In this document: positions 1 to 7,276 of the stretch, in pieces | How positions within the stretch are numbered: position 1 is the stretch's first letter | Layout: every line of letters starts with the position of its first letter | Source: JADHUC01 sp964617665 | GTDB taxonomy: Bacteria; Planctomycetota; Planctomycetia; Pirellulales; Pirellulaceae | Assembly (NCBI GenBank): GCA_964617665.1 | Contig: CAZUAH010000319.1 | Location: 1 to 15,332, forward strand | Direction: 5' to 3' | DNA: 15,332 nt | The notes under the pieces: generated by a model | Databases searched by the model: none | The model's input: only the letters and a program-made list of their open reading frames with translations | Told to the model about the DNA's origin: nothing | Made by a program: the position numbers and the translations under genes

Positions 1-96
1 TCCTTCAGCAAAGCGCGCGCCTCCCCCTCTACCGTTCTGGTGTACGCTCACAGCGTTTGAGAAGCTAGGTCAAAGCGTCCTCCAAGCTTGTTCGGT

Positions 97-1029
97 CTAC
101 GGAACCGAAGGCAGCTTGTGACTGGCATCCATGTCTCCGTGGTCGCTAGTGAAAATGACCAGCGTGCTGTCTTCGAGACCGGCTTCTTTCAGACCATCAA
201 GAATTCTGCCTATGTGCTCATCAACTTCTTCAGTCAGGCGACAGTACATCCAGCGATAGATCCGCCATGCTTTCTCATCATACGTATTGCGCATCAGCAT
301 GCTGGTCGCTTTTGCTATTCCCGAAGGTTCATTCTTCGGCAGACCAGAGTTCTCGGGAAGAGGGGGCAGCTCCTTAAGTGGCAGGGAAGAAGCCTTCTCA
401 TAGATCGCAACCAGATTGGTCCTGCCCTTCCCGAGGGTGGCCTTGTGAGCGTAGAAGATGTCATGTGGGTTAATGAACGATGCCACAGCGAAGAAGGGCC
501 TGCTTCTTTCCTTCTTGATGAACCTCAGGCAAGCATCGGGCAGTGTATCACGCTGGTCTTTGTGGAACTGGTCGTACCCCGCGTTTGTCGCATCCAATGA
601 TTCGCACAGATGTACCTTGCCGCCGTAAAAGGTGTCGTATCCGGCTCGCTTCATGAGCTTGCCCATCGAATTATCATCCACTTCAGATGGCAATGCTTTG
701 ATATTCAATGCTTCTCTATTGCTCCCTCCACCAAGACGGCACGACATTACGCCCGTTGCCATGCTTGTTCGACTGGGTGCGCACACGGGATTGGCACAAT
801 AGGCGTTCTCAAAACGAATTCCTTCCTGTGCCAGGCTATCCATGGCCGGAGTCTTCAACCATTCGTTGCCAGCACAGCTCATCATTTCCGCATGCTGCTG
901 GTCTGTCATGATGAAGAGGATATTGGGTTTCTCGCTTTTCTCAGACAATCCAAATGCCAAGGCAAGACCGTCAAGAGCCAACCCAGCCCACACGATTACG
1001 GAGAGCATAAAAAGCTCACGTCGATTCAT
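97..1029 (-). CDS. Sulfatase, Cys-type, exported, C-terminally truncated
   Basis: This is the N-terminal two thirds of a type I (formylglycine) sulfatase, which hydrolyses sulfate esters, here probably on a polysaccharide. A hydrophobic segment at residues 8-27 looks like a signal peptide or anchor. The sulfatase fold opens with PNILFIMTDQQ (35-45), where D43 and Q44 are metal ligands. The signature CAPSRTSMATG begins at C83, the residue converted to formylglycine. GGKVHL (136-141) supplies the usual active-site Lys/His, and SDHGD (295-299) carries the second metal pair. Family members normally have 450-550 residues; this one has 310 and stops after ASHKLPSVP, just where the family continues with a conserved block after HKL. 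No sulfatase-like continuation is evident in any frame of the remaining 96 bases. The start is supported by GGAG about 8 bases upstream of ATG. It is last in the left minus-strand block. The family is sure; function is doubtful because of the truncation. Confidence 0.85.
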   Translation of the reverse strand: MNRRELFMLSVIVWAGLALDGLALAFGLSEKSEKPNILFIMTDQQHAEMMSCAGNEWLKTPAMDSLAQEGIRFENAYCANPVCAPSRTSMATGVMSCRLGGGSNREALNIKALPSEVDDNSMGKLMKRAGYDTFYGGKVHLCESLDATNAGYDQFHKDQRDTLPDACLRFIKKERSRPFFAVASFINPHDIFYAHKATLGKGRTNLVAIYEKASSLPLKELPPLPENSGLPKNEPSGIAKATSMLMRNTYDEKAWRIYRWMYCRLTEEVDEHIGRILDGLKEAGLEDSTLVIFTSDHGDMDASHKLPSVP

Positions 1030-1096
1030 AATAATTCTCCATTCATCTTGTCAGAGCCGAGCCTCTGCCGCCGATTGTGCTTTGCAGAATTGGTGC

Positions 1097-1494
1097 CTAC
1101 CGCGTTTGAGCAGCAAGCTCCGCCATAGTGTTGAACCAGAAATATGAATCAGGGTGAAATACTCCCAGCATTTCCGCCCTTATTATGGTCAGGCTGAATG
1201 AAGAAGACGGACGAATCCCCGTTGAACAGGTCATCTGGGCGGATGCACACCGACAAAGTTGCAGAAATACTCTGCCTTTGACTGGCTCAGTATCTTTCCA
1301 TTCGAGGTCGATCTCGAAGTTACCACGGGCGCAAAGCCCTTTGAATGATCCGGCGGACCATGCCGACGGTAAGGCAGGTGACAACTTGACATATCCGCCG
1401 TGACTTTGCTGTAACATCTCAGGAATACCACATGTCGCACCACAACTTCCATCAATCTCAAATGACGCAGTAAACGGGGTAATTCGTCTCTTGG
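1097..1494 (-). pseudogene. Remnant of GH95 alpha-L-fucosidase (C-terminal part only)
   Basis: The minus-strand frame reads FEIDGSCGATCGIPEMLQQ followed by SHGGYVKLSPALPSAW, then GSFKGLCARGNFEIDLEWKD. This matches the end of the catalytic barrel and the C-terminal sandwich of family GH95 (alpha-1,2-L-fucosidase/L-galactosidase), whose usual form is FQIDGNFG, LLQSH, LPALP.AWP.GSV.GLRARGGF, EWKD. Only about the last 130 codons are present of a protein normally of 750-850 residues. There is no start with a ribosome site, and similarity begins directly after the stop of the upstream DUF1080 gene, so the 5' part has been deleted. The conserved DGNFG is changed to DGSCG (1453-1439), and after EWKD the frame loses family character before the stop at 1097. 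It is therefore a decayed fucosidase, supporting an earlier fucose-glycan role for this block. Confidence 0.75.
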
Positions 1495-1501
1495 ACTGAG
1501 C

Positions 1502-2650
1502 CTATTTTTCTATTTTCAGCGCCGTACCGTCAAATGTTGATACCTGCGCATACATCAAACCGTCTTTCGTGACATATGCATCGGAACCATAGTAGGGCTC
1601 TTCCAGAAAATCTGCCTCGGCCTTCCATAGTACGACAAGGGTATTGCCAACGACCATGGTTTTCAACGCTGTAAACTGCATCCCCTTCAGCCCTTCTTCT
1701 TCCAGAGGTTTCACAAAACCCGAGAATAGATTATTCAGGGCCTCTCTGCCTTCAATAACAACTCCGTTTGGAAGGTGGATCTGCGTCTCTTCCACATACT
1801 GAGCCATAAGGCGACCTGGGTCACCCTTGTTGAGCGCATCAAGGTGTTCATCAATAACTGCCAGCGGGCTGCTCTGGGGTTTAACGTAATCCGGATATTT
1901 TGCTTGTTTCTGGCATGCCTTTAAACACTTGGCATCGTTGCTATCCGTATCGGAAGAGAGATCCCTGATACGCAGATTACGGTAGGAGACCGTACGTCCC
2001 GCTTCTTTAGAGCCGTGTACCTGCAGGCCGATGCGCCCCTTGTCAGGCATGTCCTTGTCGGTCAAGTCGAGAACTTCGACGCCGTTGATCCAGGTCTGGA
2101 TGCGTTTGCCGACAACGCGGATGCGCATGGCATTCCACTCATTACTGTTAAATGGCGACTTCGCCCCTTTGGCTTTGCGCACGTCATCTGGAATGAGCCA
2201 TTTGCGGCCATCGCCCAGCCCGAAGGGCAGCCCCGAGCTTCTTCCCGATACCTCTATCTGGGTGCCGACGAGTTTGTGAGGTGTCTCTTCCGGAGTGATC
2301 GAGCGGATCACCACGCCGGAGTTGGCTTTGAGGCCAACCAGCACCTCGTATGTCATTTCAAAGTCAGCGTATTCACGATCCAGGCATAAGAACTCGCCGT
2401 ACTTGGCAATAGCGGTCACCCCGATGATCACGCCGTCCTTTACCTTCCAAGTATGCTTTCCCTCGCCGCAAAGCACCCATCCGTCAAGGTTTGTGCCGTT
2501 GAAAAGACTGCGCCAGCCGGCGTCTTTGTCCGGAGCGGAATTCAGTTCTACTTGACTTGCCGCCTGGGTCACTTTCGTCGAAGTCTCTTCGGCATGAAGC
2601 ACGGTCGTCGTTGATGCGAGAATGCAAAACACTATGAGTCTTGGTTTCAT
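1502..2650 (-). CDS. Secreted DUF1080 (3-keto-glycoside hydrolase-like) protein with C-terminal NTF2/SnoaL-like domain
   Basis: This 382-residue protein has a Sec signal peptide (MKPRLIVFCILASTTTVLHA, probable cut before EE). A DUF1080 domain follows at about 45-230, recognised from WRSLFNGTNLDGW, NSGVVIRS, EWNAMRIRVVGKRIQTWINGV and GRIGLQVHG. The fold is a concanavalin-like sandwich; some members hydrolyse 3-keto-disaccharides made by Gfo/Idh oxidoreductases, others bind glycans. A linker with two cysteines (C242, C246) leads to about 260-382, which resembles the SnoaL/NTF2-like cone fold (VIDEHLDALNKGDPGRLMAQYVEETQIHLPNG in outline). The ATG is preceded by GAGGAG at good spacing. It lies 66 bases after the isomerase gene in the same direction and is probably co-transcribed. 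DUF1080 is sure; the C-terminal call is from pattern and length and is less sure. The substrate is unknown. Confidence 0.88.
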   Translation of the reverse strand: MKPRLIVFCILASTTTVLHAEETSTKVTQAASQVELNSAPDKDAGWRSLFNGTNLDGWVLCGEGKHTWKVKDGVIIGVTAIAKYGEFLCLDREYADFEMTYEVLVGLKANSGVVIRSITPEETPHKLVGTQIEVSGRSSGLPFGLGDGRKWLIPDDVRKAKGAKSPFNSNEWNAMRIRVVGKRIQTWINGVEVLDLTDKDMPDKGRIGLQVHGSKEAGRTVSYRNLRIRDLSSDTDSNDAKCLKACQKQAKYPDYVKPQSSPLAVIDEHLDALNKGDPGRLMAQYVEETQIHLPNGVVIEGREALNNLFSGFVKPLEEEGLKGMQFTALKTMVVGNTLVVLWKAEADFLEEPYYGSDAYVTKDGLMYAQVSTFDGTALKIEK

Positions 2651-2716
2651 CGTTAATACTCCTCAAACTAGTAGCTGAGTTGAGATTGCCGTTGCTGAAT
2701 GGAAATTGATTTCTCG

Positions 2717-3643
2717 TCAAAGCGCCGAGACGGGCCGGCCCGCCGGGGTGAGTGGGGGGCTTGCTCCTTCTGCAGCCAATTCAGCAACAACCTTGTTGTA
2801 GTACTGGATGCTCTGCGCGAGTGCCTCCATAGTCACATTATCCTTATGTGCGTGCTCGATCATGAAGGCCGGTTTAGCACCTTGGCGGAGAACCTCCTTG
2901 AGTATTGCCCTGACATCGCTCGTGCCAGTGCCCCATGGTACATCGTGCGTGCCGGAGCCACTTTTGCTCATGTCTCTGAAGTGGAAGGCGAGGAGGCGTC
3001 CCTCTAGTGCCTTCACGCATTCGAGCGGATTCAGGCTTTCACGCACCCACCAGCCAATATCACCGGAGGCGCCGATTCTCTTGCTACGGCCCTTACAGAC
3101 CTTCATCACGACCTTTGGGTGCCAGTATCTCGACCCGGGGCTCGGGTGGTTGGCGATTGCCAAATTGATTTTGTACTCATCGCACAGCTCTTCGATCTCG
3201 TCAAGGTGCTCTAGGGGAGGCTCATGGACAATCGCCTCCGTACCCATTTCCTTACAAAAGTCGAACAACTTTCGATCGACTTTGAGACGTTTGCTGAAAA
3301 AGTGGGTCAATATCGTAACGTCTGAGTCAGCGAGCTTCTTCTGAAGGTCCTTCCGCACGCTGACTGGCATTTCGTGACTAAATTTAGCCGAATGATCCTT
3401 GCTGATGACCAGGCCAAGGGACTCGATATGTTTCAGGCCTAGTTCAGCGGTCTTATCGATGACTTCGAACATCGTGAATTTCTTGAGGGTATACGCGTGC
3501 ATACCGAGACGCCAACCAAGCTTGTCGGTGTTGAGCGCAGTCGGCGTTGTTCCTGCAGCCCACAAGCCGGAACATTCCAGACCGGCCAATCCGATCCCGG
3601 CACCGATAATTCCAGTCGATTTCATAAATGTGCGGCGATTCAT
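2717..3643 (-). CDS. Tat-exported sugar phosphate isomerase/epimerase (xylose-isomerase-like TIM barrel)
   Basis: This is a 308-residue member of the AP-endonuclease-2/xylose-isomerase-like TIM barrel family, which isomerises or epimerises sugars or eliminates groups from keto-sugars using a metal ion. The start is placed at MNRRTFMKSTG because AAGGAGAG lies just upstream; an in-frame ATG further up at 3751 would add 36 residues of non-family sequence. The N-terminus is a twin-arginine signal (RRTFMK, hydrophobic 11-30), so it acts outside the cytoplasm. Likely metal ligands are E141 (VHEPP), D195 (GASGDIGWW), H221 (AFHFRD) and E263 (MIEHAH), with H166 nearby, so the active site looks complete. 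The last 15 residues (SPPLTPAGRPVSAL) come from unusually G+C-rich DNA. It is the first gene of the left block, divergent from the AraC gene. The substrate cannot be told from sequence. Confidence 0.88.
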   Translation of the reverse strand: MNRRTFMKSTGIIGAGIGLAGLECSGLWAAGTTPTALNTDKLGWRLGMHAYTLKKFTMFEVIDKTAELGLKHIESLGLVISKDHSAKFSHEMPVSVRKDLQKKLADSDVTILTHFFSKRLKVDRKLFDFCKEMGTEAIVHEPPLEHLDEIEELCDEYKINLAIANHPSPGSRYWHPKVVMKVCKGRSKRIGASGDIGWWVRESLNPLECVKALEGRLLAFHFRDMSKSGSGTHDVPWGTGTSDVRAILKEVLRQGAKPAFMIEHAHKDNVTMEALAQSIQYYNKVVAELAAEGASPPLTPAGRPVSAL

Positions 3644-3795
3644 GCCAGCTCTCCTTTCAATTTGTTGCAGCAGTGGCCGAATGAGTCGTTTCTTCGGCTC
3701 CGCTGGAGATCCTACCGGAACGTCGTCGATTGTCTTGGACGACCAACGCATGTCTGTGTAAAATCAACGCATCAACAACTTCAGGATGTTTTGTC
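3644..3795. promoter_or_regulatory. Divergent promoter region between isomerase and AraC-type regulator
   Basis: These 152 bases separate two divergent starts and must hold the promoters of both. The ribosome site of the isomerase (AAGGAGAG on the minus strand) is at its left edge and a weak AGGA site of the regulator is at its right edge. I see no convincing -35/-10 pair for either strand. The paired CAACGCAT boxes described separately are the most structured element. Confidence 0.5.
3744..3772. promoter_or_regulatory. Candidate AraC-family operator: two CAACGCAT direct repeats 21 bp apart
   Basis: CAACGCAT occurs at 3744-3751 and again at 3765-3772. The distance from start to start is 21 bp, or two helical turns, the spacing used by dimeric AraC-type activators on tandem half-sites. 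The boxes lie 24 to 52 bases upstream of the chosen AraC start and about 100 bases upstream of the isomerase start, so the regulator could control itself and the divergent block. The repeats are seen directly; the operator role is inferred. Confidence 0.45.
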
Positions 3796-4560
3796 ATGGC
3801 TGACCCGATGCAGACGCGTTTTTTCCGAAAGTTTCCGGGTGCCGGGCAGATGTGCCAGTTGTTTTCCCATCTCCCCGATGTGTATTTGATTGTCAAGGAT
3901 GCCGCCGGCCGCTTCATGCACCTCAATACCGCCCTGCTCATCCGGTTGAAACTCGGGCCAGAGGAGTCACTGATTGGCAAAACCGATCACGATTTCCATC
4001 CAAAGGCCCTGGCGGACCTGTATCGCCGGGAGGATCTGCGCGTCATGGAGTCGGGGGAGAGAATCATTGGTGAGATTCACGAGGCGATCGACCGAGACGG
4101 GACGAGCGCGTGGTTCCATACGGTCAAGACACCCTTGCTCGACCAGAAGAACAGGATCGGCGGCATCGTCGGAATGATGCGAGACTATCAAACGACCGGA
4201 CCTGCGATTGTGCCCTACATAGAAATGCAGAAAGTCCTCGACTACATCAGGGACCACTACGAACAACCCATCACCGTGAAGGATCTGGCGGACCGGGTTG
4301 GTCTATCCCCAAGCCAGTTCCAAAGGCGCTTCCGGTCCCTGTTCAACACGAGTCCCATGGCGCAGATCACCCGCATCCGCATCGAGGCGGCCCGTCAGTG
4401 CCTCACGACCTCCACCAGGACGATCTCCGAGATCGCGCACCAAACGGGCTTCTACGATCACAGTCATTTCTCAAAGAAATTCAAAGCCGAGATCGGCATG
4501 AGCCCGACCTCATACCGCCGCAAGTATGCACTTGAGCAAGGTGCTGGGAATACGGGCTGA
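3796..4560 (+). CDS. AraC-family transcriptional regulator with N-terminal PAS domain
   Basis: This 254-residue cytoplasmic regulator has a PAS domain (about 18-130: LPDVYLIVKDAAGRFMHLN, LIGKTDHDF, AWFHTVKTPLLD, IGGIVGMMRD) that would sense a small ligand. An AraC-type double helix-turn-helix follows (about 145-245), with ITVKDLADRVGLSPSQFQRRF, TISEIAHQTGFYDHSHFSKKFK and the closing GMSPTSYRR, all well conserved. The start is taken at ATG 3796 because an upstream ATG at 3730 would add 22 residues without family character and would run through the direct repeats; AGGA lies 10-13 bases before 3796. It is transcribed away from the isomerase gene and probably regulates the left block, its own gene, or both. 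PAS plus AraC HTH is an arrangement common in planctomycetes. The ligand is unknown, though the setting suggests a sugar or keto-sugar. Confidence 0.9.
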   Translation: MADPMQTRFFRKFPGAGQMCQLFSHLPDVYLIVKDAAGRFMHLNTALLIRLKLGPEESLIGKTDHDFHPKALADLYRREDLRVMESGERIIGEIHEAIDRDGTSAWFHTVKTPLLDQKNRIGGIVGMMRDYQTTGPAIVPYIEMQKVLDYIRDHYEQPITVKDLADRVGLSPSQFQRRFRSLFNTSPMAQITRIRIEAARQCLTTSTRTISEIAHQTGFYDHSHFSKKFKAEIGMSPTSYRRKYALEQGAGNTG

Positions 4561-4577
4561 TCCCAATGGCACGTAGT

Positions 4578-5033
4578 TTAGCGAGGTTTCACAGAGTTTC
4601 GTCGGTGACTCTGTCGCGAGCCTTGCCGATTCTCCCCGTCGACAACAGAGAGCTTCGCGGCCTCGGAGGCCTTGATCACGGCCACGTCGTGGCCGGCATA
4701 CTTGTCCCAGTGGGCGCTGACGTAGCGGTAATAGGGCCACTTCTGCTGGTTCTGCGGGGTGATTTCGTCGAGGGTGAATCCGCCATAGAATTCCTGGACG
4801 TCGAAGCCGGAACCAAAGGCGGAAGGTTCATCGGCGTAGAGGGAATGACTCATCGATAGGCATGCTGCGATGGAGATAACCGAGGCGTAAATCTCCACAA
4901 GTTGTCCCTTCAAGTGATTCGTGTTGGAGTGGCAATCAAGGTTAAGAACGTCTTGAGCCGACTGCGCAGGGGCAATCTTGTCCGAGAGGGTCGCGGCCAG
5001 ACACAGAATGGTGACAAGGGACGCTTGCTTCAT
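4578..5033 (-). CDS. Hypothetical small exported protein (uncertain start)
   Basis: I do not recognise this frame. From ATG 5033 it encodes 151 residues and starts with a signal-peptide-like stretch (MKQASLVTILCLAATLSDKI, then APAQSAQD). A second such stretch begins at residue 46 with VEIYASVISIAACLSMSHS and LYADEP. That second start is a GTG at 4898, preceded on the minus strand by AAGGGA, a better ribosome site than anything before 5033, and would give 106 residues. The middle part (AFGSGFDVQEFYGGFTLDEI, QQKWPYYRYVSAHWDKYAGHD) looks like real protein, with many aromatic residues. The last 20 residues are basic and low in character (SHRRNSVKPR), as if the original end were lost. The stop lies 17 bases from the convergent end of the AraC gene. 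It could be a degraded gene or two fused gene starts. Confidence 0.35.
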   Translation of the reverse strand: MKQASLVTILCLAATLSDKIAPAQSAQDVLNLDCHSNTNHLKGQLVEIYASVISIAACLSMSHSLYADEPSAFGSGFDVQEFYGGFTLDEITPQNQQKWPYYRYVSAHWDKYAGHDVAVIKASEAAKLSVVDGENRQGSRQSHRRNSVKPR

Positions 5034-5209
5034 TCTGCATATCATTCTCTTGGCGAAGAGGGCCAGTGCCAGCAATGCCCAGGCGACCGTTTTGCAGGGA
5101 CTGTGTCTGTCACCATGCTCGATTTGTCGACGTTGCATAACGGGGGCTGCCTTTATCGCTGAAAGGGCAAAGTTAGCTGATGCGTTGAGGCCGGACGAAC
5201 CGGCTCGCG

Positions 5210-7201
5210 TCACTCCATCCGCGCTAGCTGGACTCTCCACACGCTGACCTGACTCCATCTGGCGGGATCGGTTGGGCGCAGAACGAAGTGATGGACGCCG
5301 GGTTGATCGAAGGTCAGTCTTCCCATGTCGACCAATTTCGCATTCCTCTCGATTTCTCCAGTCGCCGACTGCCCGGCCACTTCCAGCGTGAGGCTGATGG
5401 CCGCGCTCTCGTTGCCACGAACTTCGGCTCGGACTGCATACGTGCCCGGTTGCTCGACCCACGCCACCCAGTGGACGCGGTCCAGGGCGTTGTGCCATTG
5501 GCGGATTCTCCATCGGTCTTTGCTCGCTGCCACTTGGACCTCGTGACCTTCCAGTGTGGCCAATTCGGGCAAGAGCCAGATGGCGTCGGGCTGATCGAAG
5601 CGAACCTCCGGCCTCAACGAGATCTCGAAACCAGTCAGTTTGAAAACGTAAGCGTGTCGGCACGGACGCTTGTTCGGGTCGAGACGTGGCGAACTAATCA
5701 CCAGAGCGTTTTCGTTGTCCAACTGATAGGACACCTTGCCGTCGTAGCCGAGCAGTTCAACGCGGGCGTCCGCTCCCGCCCTTTCGACCTGAAAGGATCG
5801 CACCGCCAACTTCTTTTCGGGCCAACCGAGGGCGATGACGTAGATCGCCTTTCCATTCTCACTTCGGGTAAACCGGAGATCCTCGTGCGAATACGGTCGA
5901 TCTAACTCCTCGCTCTTAAATCCGCCGGCGTTGAGCGTGGGTCCCTCACCGAAGACCTCCCAGGGGCGAGTGCCGTAAATGGCTTCGCCGTTGACATCAA
6001 GCCATTGGCCTATGCCCAAGAGGAGTTCCCGTCCGACGGGCGGGATCGAGCCGTCGGCGTCCGGACCCACGTTCAACAGCATGCAACCGTTCTTGCTGAC
6101 GATGTCCACCAACACGTCGACCAGCTCGTCGGTCGTCTTGTACTCCAAGGCCGGGCAGTGGAACCAGGGGCCGATGGACGTGTCGGTTAACCAGGGATAC
6201 TTGGCCAACCGGCTCTCCCGACCGCGTTCATGATCGATCAGACCGGTGTGTTCGTGGATTTCCGAATGCTTATGTGCGACAGCTACCTCGCGACCGTTCC
6301 GTGCGGCCCAGTTATAATAGTCGGCGAACATCCGCCGCCGATAATCGGGCGTGACGACACGGGCCAAACCGAAGTCGAACCAGATTAGGTCCGGCTCGTA
6401 GTTCTCGACCACCTCGTAGACCTTGCCCAGCCACTGGTCCAAGTAGCGCTTACTCGGCGGGGCACCCGGCTCGTGTGGCTGGCAGTAGAGGCCCGCGTAT
6501 TCCGGATCACCCCCGTCGAAGGCGTACGCCGGCTCGAAATAGCGCCAGGTGAATCCGTGATGAAATGTTGCGATGAACTTCATGCCGCGCCGGCGAATGG
6601 CCTTCTGCAACTCGCCGGTGACGTCGCGTCCGGGGCCTTTGTCTACCGAGTCCCACTCGGTTAAGGCCGAGTCCCACATGGCGAAGTTGTCGTGGTGGAT
6701 GGCCACGGGTCCGGCGAACCTCGCTCCGGCCTTGGCAAACAGCTCGGCCCACTCATCGGCGTCGAAGTTCTCGGCCGTAAACTGCGGAATGATGTCCTTG
6801 TAACCGACATTTGCCGGGTCGCCGAACCGCTTGCGATGGTAATCGTAGGCCGCGCCCTTGCGCTCGTACATCTGCCGGCCATACCACCCCATCTTGCTGG
6901 GAGCGTCGGCCGTTGCCACCGTGAGCGGCCCCCAGTGCGTATAGATGCCAAACTTGGCGTCACGAAACCACTCGGGATCTTGATGCCTACTGAGCGATTC
7001 CCAAGTTGGCTGGTATGGTTCTTCAGCCGCCGCCAAGCCACCCGCGAGCAACAACCCGAAAAGCACAAAGCATAATCCTAAGGCGGCAGGGCCGCCGACC
7101 CAAAAGGGAGGCCGCCGCGATTTGGCACGCTCCCGTTGGTCGCTCACAAACATGCGCGCACGGTGCGCGTATCTCGCAACGTCGGACTCTAATTGCGACA
7201 T
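5210..7201 (-). CDS. Exported alpha-L-fucosidase, family GH29, with C-terminal beta-sandwich
   Basis: This 663-residue GH29 retaining exo-alpha-L-fucosidase removes terminal fucose from glycans. An unusually long basic N-region (about 35 residues, rich in Arg) precedes a hydrophobic signal segment (about 38-59, ending GGLAAAEE). The catalytic barrel runs from about 65 to 420: WFRDAKFGIYTHWG, AIHHDNFAMWDS (His pair at 169-170), PDLIWFDFG with the probable nucleophile D276, and DHERGRE with a candidate acid/base E325. LLNVGPDADGSIP (376-388) is a typical GH29 block. A small sandwich follows, then a C-terminal domain of about 120 residues (GTYAVRAEVRGN, ISLTLEVAG, VHHFVLRP) resembling the glycan-binding-like tails of planctomycete fucosidases. 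The start is ATG 7201 with AGAAGAG upstream; a TTG at 7204 is possible, as is ATG giving MFVSDQ, which would shorten the N-region. It is the last gene of the right block. Confidence 0.93.
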   Translation of the reverse strand: MSQLESDVARYAHRARMFVSDQRERAKSRRPPFWVGGPAALGLCFVLFGLLLAGGLAAAEEPYQPTWESLSRHQDPEWFRDAKFGIYTHWGPLTVATADAPSKMGWYGRQMYERKGAAYDYHRKRFGDPANVGYKDIIPQFTAENFDADEWAELFAKAGARFAGPVAIHHDNFAMWDSALTEWDSVDKGPGRDVTGELQKAIRRRGMKFIATFHHGFTWRYFEPAYAFDGGDPEYAGLYCQPHEPGAPPSKRYLDQWLGKVYEVVENYEPDLIWFDFGLARVVTPDYRRRMFADYYNWAARNGREVAVAHKHSEIHEHTGLIDHERGRESRLAKYPWLTDTSIGPWFHCPALEYKTTDELVDVLVDIVSKNGCMLLNVGPDADGSIPPVGRELLLGIGQWLDVNGEAIYGTRPWEVFGEGPTLNAGGFKSEELDRPYSHEDLRFTRSENGKAIYVIALGWPEKKLAVRSFQVERAGADARVELLGYDGKVSYQLDNENALVISSPRLDPNKRPCRHAYVFKLTGFEISLRPEVRFDQPDAIWLLPELATLEGHEVQVAASKDRWRIRQWHNALDRVHWVAWVEQPGTYAVRAEVRGNESAAISLTLEVAGQSATGEIERNAKLVDMGRLTFDQPGVHHFVLRPTDPARWSQVSVWRVQLARME

Positions 7202-7276
7202 CAATAATCTCTTCTCGCCTGACTCGCACGGTGACGAACGGAATGCCTGAATACGTGCTGGGCAACAGCCCTTACA

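Noticed and set aside
2731..2742. Perfect palindrome CGGGCCGGCCCG at the end of the isomerase gene
   Set aside because: It lies in coding sequence just before the stop, lacks a following T-run for a terminator and is low in complexity; chance in a G+C-rich stretch is sufficient.
5147..5168. Possible hairpin GCCTTT...AAAGGGC after the fucosidase gene, considered as a terminator
   Set aside because: The stem is short with a bulge and no U-run follows on the minus strand.
5034..5663. Open frame continuing upstream of the small exported ORF into the fucosidase gene
   Set aside because: It overlaps the 3' part of the well-supported GH29 gene in another frame and its translation is Arg/Ser/Gly-rich with no family character, as expected for a shadow frame in G+C-rich DNA.
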